DNA from: Phoronis australis
Taxonomy: Eukaryota > Phoronida > Phoronidae
DNA: 64,000 bases
Assembly (NCBI GenBank): GCA_002633005.1
Contig: NMRA01000569.1
Coordinates: forward strand, 124,001-188,000
Direction of reading: 5' to 3'
Under the pieces are notes generated by a model that was given only the letters and a program-made list of their open reading frames with translations, did not search any database and was not told where the DNA came from. Within the stretch, counting starts at the first letter, position 1, and the number at the start of each line of letters is the position of its first letter. Positions 22,152 through 35,300 of the stretch are shown one piece after another. The translations under genes and the position numbers were made by a program.

Positions 22152-25100
22152 TCATTTCTTTGGGTTCACTTTTTTGTTAGTGGTTGGTGATGTCAGGTGA
22201 TTTAATTTGCTTTCCTCTTTCTTCATTTGATTTTTATTGTGCCATTCACTAGCACCGATAATTACTGCCAAGATGATCACTTCAGCGACAATGCCTGCAA
22301 ATGGCCACCAAGCAGCATTGGGATCTACAAAGATACAGTTCTTCCATGGTTAAAATGCTAGCATGGTTACCCCATGTGTGTGCCAATGTTACAAAGTTGC
22401 AGTAACAGCAGCTCTGTTGGTGGAAGTTACCTATAGACAAGCTGCTTGCCTTTACCACGTATTTTAACAGTACAAAAAGAGGTTCAGTTGATGTCTGATA
22501 ATGTCAGTGACATATTATGATTAACTTTCTGTGTAAATGGCATAATTAAAAAATGTGTTTACAGACAAAACAGTGATTAGTGATTCTTTACTTAAGCCAA
22601 TAATTGACGGAGAATATTGAGAGCTGCACTGTACCATGTTAGCCTAGCTAAAAACAAAAATATCAAATTTGGCCTTTTACTCATAAAATAAAATCGGTCT
22701 CTAATATTCCTTATCGTGATAAGGCTCTATTTCATTTACCAACAAGAGCATCAGAACTATCAGCGACTCCAGAGTTAATTGGGGTTGTAAATTTGAAAGT
22801 GGCACATGTACTTTGGCTGTGACTTGAATTGGTAATGAGAACAGCATCTCGTCAGAATGAACATTATCAGGAAACCAATTTCATGAGAGTAAAAGGTCTA
22901 ACTCAATTTTGCTTTTTAGTGAGCACAATTAGCAGCTTTGAGAAAGTCATGAGACATACCCTGCACCCGTAATTTGATTGTGACTTGTGCCGAGCCTATT
23001 GAGTTGGCTGCCTCACATGTGTATTCCCCTCGATCATCCTTGGACAACTTCTTGAAAACAACTTGTGAGGTATGCTTGAGTGTCCTATCTGCTGAGTGAA
23101 CAGTATCATTGAAGGCAACTCCACCCTTTTTCCAGCTGATGTTTGGCCGAGGAAACCCTATGGCTTGGCAGGTTAAATTGTAGCTTTCTCCTTTCCCTGC
23201 CTTTACTGACTGGCTGTCTGGCACCAACTTAATGGCAGGTTTTGCTGTAATTAAATATGTTTCAATTTTTAAGGACACCAGTTAAACTGTCATTAACTCT
23301 TAATTTGTAGACATGATATTATAGTTAGGTATCAAACTTGATATAGTTTACCAGACAGAATGAATAGTTTCTTCAAACAGCCACCATGTGCTCTTGTCAA
23401 TGCCAAAATTTACAACTGTTGGATGTCACTCATTGTTTAACATTTCGGGTTTCTGAGATGTCATCAAGCTGAATTGAATATTTTTAAGGATACAAATAGT
23501 ACCATGTATATAAATAGCCGATTCCTGGTAAACCGATTGGAAATACATCTGACATACATATTTTCCAAGGGCATCTTCTTTACCTAAATAAATAACACAA
23601 ATAAATTACACATTGTGATCCACACATTTACTGTTAAAAGAAAAGGATGTACATACTTGTAGTCTTCTATTATAGGCAGTCTTTTATTATAGGCGTCTCA
23701 TTAAATCTAAAGTAGTTGTCAACCTTCAAAAATGCCATACGTACTGTGTAAATCTTTTATTGCTAGGGCTACCTGTTCCAAATTTGTGAGTTGTTCTGGA
23801 GGACTTCGGCCAGCCAATCACTGAGGTCACGGTATGGTGTAGACGCAACAGAGCCGGTCATACCTGTATTTAAGATGTTATTTACCGATTGGGTTTTAGC
23901 CAGCTGCAGAATACGGTGTTAGCCTGCGACCATGGTGGTTACAGATTCGGTTGCAGGCTTGGGCTAAATTCAAAAAATCCGAGAAGACTCGCTCAGCGAC
24001 AATGTTACTTTAAGGGTTGAAAATGGATAGCACTTGTTGAAATGTGAAATGACTTTAGGAAGGTTGACAGCTTTAACAGAGCATTATATACTAGGCTATA
24101 AACTGATAATTATAGATAAATATGTTAGAATCAAAATCCAGGTTCCTCGGTCAGATCGACGAATACGGGAAATTAACCTCATGGGGACTGTTTGATTTTG
24201 CGTGCCAGGGAGTAAAAACATTATCAATTTTACGGCCAAAAACGTATTTTGGGTTATTGTTGGATGTGATGGACTCCTTGAAGTTAGCCTACATGAGCCG
24301 ATAAAGCACCAGTATCCGTTGTTTTTATGTTTTTTTTACAAATTACCAAATTTCGCCGTTGTCTGTCAGAATTGCGCTGAAATCACGGCTGGTATCTTTA
24401 CCGCATAAATACGCTTAAAATAATCTGCCATTTATCGAATGGGAGGTCTATCCGGCGTTAGCGTTATCCTCGACTGCAGGCGTTGCTGGTTCGATTCCGC
24501 GCACGGCTAATATCCTAAAATCTTTCACCGATAATGTCTTTTTTATCTTTTAAAATGTCTAACCAAACATTGTCTCAAAGAATTGATCGCCATCGAATTT
24601 CCCTGAGCAGCTAAGCTGTGGACAAAGCAAACCATAGCTGTTTTTTCAATCAAGTTTATCACCGATCAGTCGTAACTGCGGTCTGCAACTCAAGTTTCCG
24701 AAAGATCCCGATGCCACTTGTGTTTGAAAGAGCACTCTGGTGATCCTTTCCAATTCCTTAATCCCCTATACGACAACTAAGGAAAAGGCACATGTTCGTG
24801 CAAGTGTAACTGATGAAGAAGATATCTGTAACGTATAGTTTACATATATCGACAACATCTTAGCGTAAGATTTGCACGCAAGTGGACGAGAAAGCGCGGG
24901 CCTCTTTACCTCAGAGTATCCAGAGAAGTCCTCGGCACATCGACAGAGGCTTTGTGGCGCCGTCACGGATTTGAGGGATCTACTCGCTATTCATAGCCAG
25001 TGAACATGCTCAAGAAGATAGGTGCGGTCGCAAACCAACACGCCTGTTTAGGGTACGAGTTTCAAAGACAAAAACCAGACAATAAGTAAAGGCAAACGAC

Positions 25101-28100
25101 CAACATGACTGTTTTTAACATTGAAAAGTAAATAGTAGCCGTCTTTGAATTTTTAAAATCAAGGAATTAAACGAGAATTTTTGCGAATAGATTTTTTCCG
25201 GCAACGAGCATTACAAATTAACTTACGAATTTGAGAATCGATTATGACAGGTTTAGTCACAGAGCTGGCTTAGGCTCGCTTTGGCGTTGGGGTAACTAAC
25301 AAAACCCCAAATTTGCCTCTTGGACGACTTGTTTTTCCTTGGGTTTGCCCAACTCGATCTAAACAATACAATGCCCGGAATATGAGGCGTGACCTCAGAA
25401 TTTAGCTGCTACGAAGTCACCTTCTGACAAAAGCCCTTCTCGATAATTTGTGGTTTATAAGACAATGTCGAATAATAAAGAAATATTTAAAGCCGCAATA
25501 GTACTTCATTTTATGCCAAAAGACAAACTTTTGATTTATATCACTTGGCGAGTTAAAAAAGTGTTCTCACTTTGGCCTTAAGGGAGAAAGAAGTAATTTG
25601 TGGGTTTTGTCTGACTACGGTCCTGCTCGGGACCAGTGACCAGTTGGACGAAACAATCTCAACTGATAGGTTTATAGTGGACTTTGTGCAAACATTGATC
25701 CCTTCTCTTGTTTTATGTTTACGTCAAGATTTTGCTTTGACCCAAATCTAGAGTAATTACTATACATAGAATGCTTCACTGAGATTTGTAATCAGGCGGC
25801 CTGGCGCGTCTATATTCGAAGGAAAATGTTACCACTCCTAGAGACGGCATGCATGCGGGCTTTTTGCTTTTTTCGTCGTTTTATTTTTCTCCTTGTATGC
25901 TGTACAACCAGCCAGAATTTTTGCCCGAAATAATTAAGTCGCAATTTTTGGTGTAACGACCAAGTCGTAGTAAAGACGCAATAAAAATTGCATAGTGTTC
26001 TTACTCCCAATGGCCTGTACTACGATGGGCCACGCTTTCGTATAAATGAAGCTGCACTGTGATGTGTATGCCTACAGCTAGGGAATAATCAATTCACCCA
26101 AAAAATTTGGGACCCCTTGGGCTTTAATTGAGCTATACCTCTTCACATACCGGGCCTTTGGCTCGTCACGAGTCACGGTAACCAGTGTTGACTGGGTGAT
26201 GGAACAAGTTGCCCACTGGGCAACGCTAGGAGGTTGGTTGAATTGAACGCTTTCAGAATAATGACAGACCGCTAATCAGGGCCCCGCGCTCGTGTCAAGA
26301 ATGACAGCTAGCATGGTACCTTTATCAAATACATTTTTGAGCAAATTTAATAGTTTAGATTTTGTCGCTCTGCATTTCAACAAAATAACCCATGCTGTAA
26401 ATTCAAAAATGGTTAAAAAAGCAATTGATGCATGCATGGCACCCTGGTAAGTCTCTGCACCTTTAGCGGCACGCGTTTTTGTGTACACGTTTAAGCTTTG
26501 AGCAGCACTACGACATCTACAATTCTTTGAAGATCACTCACTAGGACCACACACCCTTGACCCTACATATACTGAACAATGCGGGACCCCAACACAAACT
26601 TTCCATAACGAGTACGCATCACATGGGGCCAGTTTTACCACAGGAGTACTAGCATCAGTATAGGCCTACGTTTGTGGTATTGGTGCCTCTAAAATGCTGT
26701 TAACGTGGCACCCCAATAAACGCGGGGACCGTAGTATGCTACTTTTGCATTGATAAACACTTTGTGTTACTCGTGTTAGATTACTCTTAGTTTGTTACCA
26801 TACGGTTCTGCCACATTCAGAACACTAAATGTTCCGTTCTGTTTTATTCTGGTATCTGTGCTGTTGTTCTTGATAGTGTCGATATCTTTTAACCACACAA
26901 ATCTGACAGTTTCTTCCCATCCAAACATGTGTATTCCACACAGTAGCGACGCATCCTCTTTCGCTGTAACCACTGTGTGGTTGACAACCACTTCTAAGGA
27001 AATTAAGGATGACAATCAGTACAACAGGTTCATCTCTCTGCCTGGCTTTCTAGGACCATTATTGTCTCAGTCCTATGTAACTGCCATTCACCGTGGCAGC
27101 TCATGAAGACCAAAGAAATTGGGAAGTAAACACAACACAGATACATGACTATTTGGGGATTTCTAGCGTTAGTATCACAACCAGGGTGAGTTGAAGGCGT
27201 GTCTATGACATGTAATCTATGAAATAATTTTACTGTCGGAATGCGGTGTTTCCACGGTCTGGTGCCCACAAAAGTCCAATGTATTGACCAAAATTGATTG
27301 CTTACCTTTGTGGGTATTTACTCGGAGGCTTTTGTGCTGAGTGGTCTCTACTCCATTTTGGCTGAATGACGCTTCACAGGTATACTCGCCTGCATTATCG
27401 GGAGATGCGACTTGGGTCATGACCTAAAGCCACATCAATTAATATGAAGCCTATGGTATAACATAGACCTAAGACAAAAGGATCCCGCTATGCAAAGCTA
27501 AATGTGAGTTATTTTATTACGTACCTGCAAAGGTCACAATTTTCTGGCTGCATGTGTTTTTCAAAATACAGAGTTTAGTCTACTTTATTTCAATCAAAAA
27601 ATTTATGAAAACGAATTTTCTTCCAATTTTTTTTCTCAAATGATACTTTTTCAACATAGTTGTAACATCATTCTATTAAAGACATTTATTTTAATTTCAA
27701 TTTTTAATTTTCTAGTGATGCGTTAACAACTTAAAATGATCGTCACTGTTGAATAATCGAGAAGTATATTCCCTTTTAAAATTGGAAACTTAAAATTTAA
27801 AGCAAGAAAATCGCAAAAACTCACAGAGGCCCGTTTCACTAAAAAGAAGTAAGTTTACAACTTTTTAGCTTGTGCCATAAAATAAAGGAACGCTAACGCT
27901 TTTATGGTCGAAAAACGTAATTTTGGATTATTGGTGGATGTCTGGAGTTACTGGCTATGACCACAACTATTTAACAGCAAAATCCGTTGCTTTTGTGATT
28001 CTGTTACAAATCGCCAACTCTCGACGTTGTCTGCCAGCTATTAACTGATATCAAGTCAAGTGATTTTATCACTTTTAACGCTCAAAATATCCCGCCCATA

Positions 28101-30837
28101 AAGCAAAGCATTGAACTGCGAGCGCAACGGTTGAGACTGATCTCATGCAGGAAATAACTATTTTTTCGCTAAGAATAAGTCGGAATTTTTATGAGTTTCA
28201 AGGAAGACAACCGTTTTTAGTGTCATTTTGGGTGAAATCACACTTTTCTGGTTGTCCTAGATAAATGTTCAAATTAATTATATCCCCCTGATCACGTAAG
28301 CCAAGGGAAGTGACGTTCGTGGTCCGAATCATTCCCCAGCAGCTTTGCGTGGTGACCCATTGTGGACATTCTGTTTATTGCATACCGTTTTCATAAAATT
28401 GTCGTCTTTATTTGCCTTGTATTTTCAGACAATCCTAGACTGAACTAGAGCTCAGTTGCTTGATCTGCACTGAGTTGACGGGAAATGACTGAACGTCGGC
28501 AATACACGAAACACGTACATGCATGGTGAAGATGTGTTGATTGTTGGCCTTGGCATAATATACAGTTCGCATGCACGGGTGACGTCAACTTCGTGACCTT
28601 GTCGCGGAGTCACTACAGTGGCTGCACAGTGCATCTCGTGACGTTTTATGTTTCAGAAAGACCCTCCTAGCTTTTGGAGACGGAACAGAGAAGGGAAACT
28701 TAATAACCACGGCATGGCATCCTTCATCACTACATGCTTTGTCACACTGGACACATAATGTAGTCCACAGCATGCAGGGTCGGACCATTGTAACATACTT
28801 CCCAACTGTTCCGCTTTTCCGTTTCTAATCTCAGCATCAAATGTCCTGTTTTTTGTAACACAGGCGCACGAAATTCAAGTCATTTATTTTATATTTTCCA
28901 CTCTATTTACCCCTACTTTCCCATTTCAGTCAACAGGCAGATGTCCCGTTTTTTATTTTTAAATGTTAGCAACTATGAAGTCAATGGTTCGACCATGGTG
29001 GCTCACTAGTGTCGTTCACTTGGAACGAAGATGACAAAGACTCGAACCAAGATTCCAGCTGAAAACGTCTAATATATAAAGCAAGGTACTTTCGTTATCG
29101 CTGCGGACGTATCTCTTGTAATTTGACGATAAGAAATGTTTGCCACATACACCGAAAATCTGAACTGCTTCAGCCATGACTTGAACAGGCAACGCTGCAT
29201 TCTTGAAACGAACGAAACATCTCCGACGGGTCTTGTCATCCGCTGGAAATCGACGAAATGAACTCCTATACTCTTCGAGAGCTCAAGATGATCGCATCAA
29301 CTTTCAAATGTGCTGAATAAAATTCTGAGAAAGTCAAATAATGACGGCCACGCGTTCACAATGACACAATCGATTTCCGAAACACAGTCCGTAGTGTATG
29401 TACACATTCATAGACGGGGATTCGGGCCGCTAACATCACTTCTGATTAGGTCGACGCAAGCATAATCAATTAGAACTAGGGGAATTCAATTATCTCGAAA
29501 ATTCATCAAAAACACAATGTAACCAAGGAAGACACTAAAAACGCCACAAGCTTCGATTAGGCGCCAATGCATCATCACTGGGGTTTTGATTGGCGACTCA
29601 ATTTCGTCGCCACGATCGAAGTCGCTACACCATATACGAGCACGCAAACAAAATGCTAGAGAAATGTAAAAAAACGGAAGTCGGAACCATTCGGCATTGG
29701 CAAACTTTTCCCGAGTTCACCGGCTTTCTATTTCGGGTATTTCGGCTCTTGCCACCAACGTTTGGCGACCTGTATGTTTGCTTTGTCTCATTTGGTAAGT
29801 TGACGATATGCTAAGCGTCGATCCCTGAAACATTTGCATTCTCTCTGAAAGTTTGAACGGAACCTATATTCAATGGTTAGTGATTTACAATAGAATGACG
29901 CACTCAAATCTTTTGCACTCAAAAGTGAGAATAAACTCCTGCTGGCTCTCCAACTATAGATGCCGGTGTGCTTTCTGATCGCATTTAAGTAGTTACCCTA
30001 TCAGTTGACTGTTGGATTTGCTGCTTGAATTTCCACACACGACGCACATTGTCAACACTTTCGTTTGATACCACCAAGCACTTGAGCGTGAATTCTTGCC
30101 CGACTGGGTAAGAAGTCTTCCTCTCACCGGATTCGTTTTCGGAGCTGAGTGCCAGTTCTGGACAAAAAATATGATGAAACACATTTCAGACAAAATCAAA
30201 ATATTTCTAGGTAGTTTGCTTAACATATGGAGTAACTTAGGACCGGATTTCGACCACGAAGAAGGAAGACTTAAGTCAAATTCATTATCCCCCCTTCTCC
30301 AAACGTAAAGTCATTACGTGCGCCTCTATCAAACCTATGGTAGTTTTGACTCAAAATTGTGTTTGTAGATAAACCAAAAACCTATTGAACAACCCGAGTA
30401 GTTCTGCTTGTCACCTCACCTCGCCGTGAAACTTGTAATAGTATCAACATGTAGAGCTAAAGACACTCATCTTGACCATTACAGCCGATTAAGTGAAAAA
30501 CCATCCAATCAACGACATTTTTTGAGTAATTCTCCCCCTTTAGTAACAAAGAAAAGCCTTCCGTCGGTTTGGACACATTACGCTCGTGACACGTGCACGC
30601 GGACATGCGCAGCCGTAGGCTTACTCACTGACTGCACTGGCAAAAATATTCACAAGTTCGAGTAAAGACCGTATCAAAATTTCGGCACCAATGCAACAGC
30701 TCAAACGACTTGCTGCAAGTAGGGCCAACAAATTTGGCGGTCTGTTAGATATCGTAAAAATTACCTGTCGCCAAGCACGCCGTTAAAATCGCGTAGAGAA
30801 CAAAGAACAGACGAGGAAAATAACATGGCGCAGCCAT
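22152..30837 (-). CDS. Basigin/neuroplastin-like three-Ig membrane glycoprotein
   Basis: Coding exons, 5' to 3': 30837-30765, 30157-29997, 27423-27306, 26993-26799, 23583-23503, 23244-22960 and 22324-22152. Phases agree at every junction, totalling 1086 bp and 361 aa. Residues 1-24 form a signal peptide (MAAPCYFPRLFFVLYAILTA). Ig1 (about 25-117) and Ig2 (118-209) are each split by an intron between the Trp strand and the Y.C strand: DNAGEYTC in Ig1, DALGKYVC in Ig2. Ig3 (210-304) is one exon, with NLTCQAIGFPRPNISWKK and DDRGEYTC. The membrane segment WWPFAGIVAEVIILAVII (310-327) has the intramembrane Glu and WPF.GIVAE signature typical of basigin, neuroplastin and embigin. A 30-residue Lys-rich tail follows. 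There are several N-glycosylation sequons. Family members chaperone monocarboxylate transporters and calcium pumps at the plasma membrane. Ig1 has only about 27 residues between Trp and Cys, so a further micro-exon may be missing. Whether it is basigin or neuroplastin cannot be decided. Confidence 0.88.
23584..26798 (-). other. Large intron of the basigin-like gene
   Basis: No further Ig exon is visible. A tRNA B-box-like sequence, GGTTCGATTCC, lies near 24488-24498 within a weakly tRNA-like stretch (24440-24515), but the T-stem pairs poorly. I read it as a possible tRNA-derived SINE relic, not a tRNA gene. The rest is unremarkable AT-rich sequence. Confidence 0.4.
27424..29996 (-). other. 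Intron between the two halves of Ig1
   Basis: This 2.6-kb intron is in phase 0. It would host any missing micro-exon of the first Ig domain. I searched the minus strand by eye for a short phase 0-0 exon and found none I could support. A separate 0.6-kb intron lies between 30158 and 30764. Confidence 0.4.
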
Positions 30838-31206
30838 TTCTAAGAATTTCTTTGGCGCGTGCTTTTGGCTATTACTAATGATACATACCGCGCGCGCAGC
30901 AAAACATACCATGATGTGATGTCTATGGTCGCCTCAGTCACTAGTGTCAACATGTTGTGGAAATCAGTGATATTTTAGTAGCTATGGAATTTCGTCTTCG
31001 ATCTCGCGCCGCTGGAGTTTCACCGCTCTTGAGTGGAGTTCGTTTGCATTCGTTTGTTCCGGGGTTGGACCTTGTTATGTAATATAAAATAAAACTTTTC
31101 GCAGATAATAACTTCGCCGTTTTTCAATCGAATAAGTGCCATATCATTAGAAAGCCCTTTATTTATTATCTAGACGGTGTATGAGTTTTCCAGAAGCATA
31201 TCTGAG

Positions 31207-31960
31207 GCATATAATCGAGTTCCAATTTCAAAGTTTCAAGTCATTGGTGCGACCATGGGTCATTACTGAGGTGCATTTTTCCTCTGAAATTTTGTCCTTT
31301 TCATTCAACAGGTATTCTGATGTGTCAACAGTTTAACAGCTGTGATTATCAGCATTAACCGCACTTTTCACGAACTTTACAATAACTGCCGACATTACAA
31401 AGGCTTATAATGCACCGAAAATGATCAATTAGTGTAAAGGTCATTTCATTTTCAAAATGTTACAACTTCGACATTTTTCAAGGAATTCTCTTCAGTTTCT
31501 AGATACAGATGTAAGCTTATGCCAATCAAATACACTGTTGTTCTAATCAATCAGGCCATCCAATCTGATGAAATAGGTCAAAGGTCATTGAGTAAAAACT
31601 TTAATTTTGAGCTAAACACTTCAGATTTCCATATGTGATTGATACATGTAATTTAGTTCCAATTCCAAAGGTTCAGGTCATTTGGTGCAACCATATGGAC
31701 CTTAAGTGCATTTTTCTTCTGAAAATTGACTTTTCATTCAACATGTATTCTAACATTTCAAGGTGATCAGTGCAATGGGCCCACATGCGCGGTCTCAGGC
31801 CTGCGCACGTCTGGTACAACTTGTACCAGACCGCCTGCAATTGTACATGTCAACAGTTAGAAAATGTGATTCTCAGCATTAACAACGCTTTAGTTATGTA
31901 CTTCACATTAATTTCGCTACTGGGGCTCATAATGCACCAGAAAGGGTTAAATACTACAAA
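31207..31960 (+). repeat. Tandem duplication with about 437-bp spacing
   Basis: The stretch GTTCCAATTT..AAAG.TTCA.GTCATT.GGTGC.ACCAT at 31219 recurs at 31656, and the TCAACAGTT...GATT.TCAGCATTAAC...TCATAATGCACC part recurs downstream. The second unit is interrupted by a 75-bp palindromic repeat (31765-31840). A third, shorter echo follows at 31970-32060. It is non-coding. Confidence 0.65.
31765..31840. repeat. Short dispersed repeat with a perfect palindrome, copy 1
   Basis: It begins GATCAGTGCAATG. At 31809-31831 it holds a perfect inverted repeat of GTCTGGTACAA arms around one C. A diverged relative lies at 55315-55380 in a DDX46 intron, with the same GATCAGTGCAATG start. This copy interrupts a tandem duplication, which suggests it moved in. 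Confidence 0.6.
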
Positions 31961-32109
31961 GGATATCTAATTTCATTCAACATGTATCCTTTTTATACAA
32001 TTTCTATTCTCCTGTGCCAACAGTTAAACATTTGTTATTTAGCATGCTCCACATTTTTATTTTCTTGTGTAGTTCTGCTGTGGTGCACAAGCCAATGGAA
32101 AGGTTGTAA

Positions 32110-32395
32110 ACATTCAAAAAAGACGATGATTAACGAAATAAGTTCATTCCTAAATTTAAAATTGCTCATATTCTACATTCATTGGGGTAATGCAAGATGT
32201 CTCGCTAATCCTCAATCTGTCTTAATACCTGCAGCACGCCTGGCGAACCAGAAAAATATAATATGCGTATAGATGATGAACTGTACATACATATTTCAGT
32301 TATACAAGCGTCTTTGTACTTTCATGTAATTTGATATTATTGTAATATGGACCGGAGGCCTTCAAGTTCAATAAAGTTTATTCTTCTTCGTAAAA
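32110..32395 (+). mobile_element. Possible LINE 3' tail
   Basis: The sequence ends in TTGTAATATGGACCGGAGG, then TTCAAGTTCAATAAAGTTTATTCTTCTT, a shape common at the 3' end of invertebrate non-LTR retrotransposons. No reverse transcriptase frame is preserved. An alternative is a decayed cellular 3' UTR. Confidence 0.35.
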
Positions 32396-35300
32396 AGGTA
32401 GAGTCATTATTGTCATTTTCTGACAAGTTACATGATGTTCTTTCTTCAGCGGCTGCAAGAGTCATGATTTATTAATAAAAAACATGCGCGCACCCAGGGG
32501 GGGGGGGACTCTGGGGCTCAAATGATATCTTTTCATCTCCAGTCTTAGAACCACTTACGACAGCCTATCAAACTACATGCCAGCTGTTTTTCAACAAGAC
32601 ATTTGGGAGTATTAAGATCATGTTACACTATTTTACGGAAAGAAGTGACATTTAGTTTTTGAGGGTTTGTTTCGCAATCATAAGCTAAAAGTTTAGGCCA
32701 TGCTAACAAGGATATTTACCTAACTTTCGAAAAATTACTCGTGATTGCGCGCTCGCGTGTGTGTGTATGTGTATGCATGTACATTATTACTGTTTTCAAT
32801 TGTTTCTACAATAATTCATTTGTGCATTGGTTAGGTGTTGCCCAGATGCCATTTTCTGCTAATTCGATTTGTAAGCAGTTGTGTTATCTGTTACATTTAC
32901 CTATACCTGTGAAATAAAATTTTAAGAAAATGAAAGTTTACATTGTACAAGAATCCAATCCAATACTTTGTGTCGAAATTTACATATTAAAGACAAAGAT
33001 GTCCAGCTTTTTATCCGGAAATTCCGCGTTTCAATCCATTTTTTCCGTTTTTTTCATTCTCGAATGTTTACCGTAACAACAATGCAAGGACGTGTTCAGA
33101 ATAGCGTTGTCGTTTGGTTATGAATAGTGTTATCTTCCAGAGTCCACTTTCTTTTGTAACGTAACAACCGTAAAATGTGTCTTGTTTACGGTAACATACA
33201 CCAGTACCAGGATAACTAATCTTTAATTTCTGAAGGAATGAGTTTATTTCTAAACTTCTGTGAAAAGTCCTACACTGCAAAACATGTAATGAGGTATGCG
33301 CAATACACTTCAAAGCTTTGAAATAGATGTTTGCACATTTTTATATCCATAAGACAACCTTTATCTGCAGTTTCCCGACAGATAGTTGGAATAATCATGA
33401 ATTTTTACTAAAGATTGTAATTGTAACAAGAAACACCAAAGGTCCAATTAATATATACAGATGTATAATTTTGGATGAATGCCTAACTAAATCATTCACA
33501 AATGAGGGATTCATATTCTAAAATCTTTGTATAGGGTAGAAATTTTTTGAATCATTGAAATTATATCCTGATGGTTAAACTAGTCACTTATACAACCTCT
33601 CTGGTTCATTTCCTTTTTATTTTTTATTGCACTTTGTTTTTTTTCGCATTAAAACATTTTTTAAAATGTCAGGTATGCAAAACGATAATTACTTATGAAT
33701 TAACCAACAATTCTCATTAAAAACGAACACCACGATTATATTCCGCTGGTAAAAACAACCTAGTAAGGTTTTTGATTTTTAAAAATCGATGAACTAATTA
33801 GCTAAAAGCTACAATCAGTAGATACGATTGGAGATAAACGACCTCTGATCAGAGTTAACAATATCACATGGATTATTCTTTTAATATTCTTTCAATCTCA
33901 TGTAACCAGCTTGACTAGAAAACAGTTGTATTTAATTTGTACCCAATCTTTATTTTTTATGACTGACAAAAGCTAGAATAGTTATGTAGTAAGTGCAACC
34001 GATATTGTCCAGAGATTCCAAATCTTCAGTTTGCCTATCACCATATTTAATCTGGAAAGTTCAGGGATGGGTTCACAATCAACTAAACTAATTAAGTTTC
34101 GCTGGTGATCAAAACCTACCACTGCTTTGGTACTTCAAGTTTAAAAATAGATATCAACCCGTTCCGAATATTAGAAAAAAACAAATAGACAGGAGTATTA
34201 CTCAAATGAAATAACGAAAACCGGTATGAAACATATTTAAAACCATCGTTCCTTTGGGAAGTGGCTCTTGGCCAAGATAAACACAAATTAACTTTTTAAA
34301 TCATTTTGTAATATTAACAATTAGTTTAACTATTCACCACAGTTGCAGGCTGTGGCTGCAAATTCCAGAGAAAACCAAGCTGGGTGTAATAACAACCATC
34401 ATTGTTGAGACAGTGGTGCTAGCTATTGCCTTTCCACTTCATGAGCTCAGATCTACATCATTACAAAGGACGACCTTAATAGTGATCATAAAAGTTGTCT
34501 GGGGCCAATTAGGGAATCTGAGGGGTGACCAGTGTAAGCGACCGTCGGACATGGGCGGCGGTTTGTCCCTACAAGTGTTATCCAACTCGCCCTAAAGCGT
34601 AGGTCACGCTTTCCCGTTTAGCATACTTTGTAAAGAGTTTTCAAAATTTTCTCCAAACTTTTGAAGGTATAACAGAGCATTGTATCACAATATCTTTGTT
34701 ATTGTTCCTGTACAGTAAGCTTGATGTCGAATCCGCCTCGGGTATTTCCGTATCGAACTACGAACTCTTGGCTTGTCACCAGGTGGCGAGAGTTCGAAAG
34801 CGAGTCCACTCAACAAGTTCTGCCAAACAACAAGTGCAAATTGCCTACATTTCGTGAGTCCGCTTAAAAATAGTTCAACAAAGAGATACTTTACGAATGA
34901 GAGAAGCAGAAGAAGTAATGTCCAGTTATGAAAGGCAGAAATTATAGCTTATGATTGCATTTGAATCCCGATATCTTACAAAATAATGCCTGAAAATATA
35001 TCACATGGTACCATGTGGAGATAAGTCTGACCAGATACCGGAAAGATTACACGAGGTTGGCTTACGAAATAACTGAACTTTTGGCGTGTTTTGTGGTTGA
35101 AAATCACGTAAAATCGGACCAGCATACCCAGTCTCTATGCCTGGGTTGCGAATACCGATACACCACGCTCCGAACCGTTACTCTACTGTTGTTATTGTGC
35201 CAAATGTACATTTCAAGGCCGTTACGTAGTCCATAGCCTAGGCTAACGTCATCATATACCCGAGCCTTGTTTACATCGTGGTCTTGGTTGAGGCTTTTGC

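Noticed and set aside
24440-24515. tRNA gene
   Set aside because: Only a B-box-like GGTTCGATTCC is convincing; the T-stem pairs poorly and no acceptor or anticodon arm can be drawn.
29590-29814. Plus-strand frame with a donor-like GTAAGT end inside the basigin-like gene
   Set aside because: It lacks an ATG at its start, shows no recognisable domain, and lies in the intron of a well-supported gene on the other strand.
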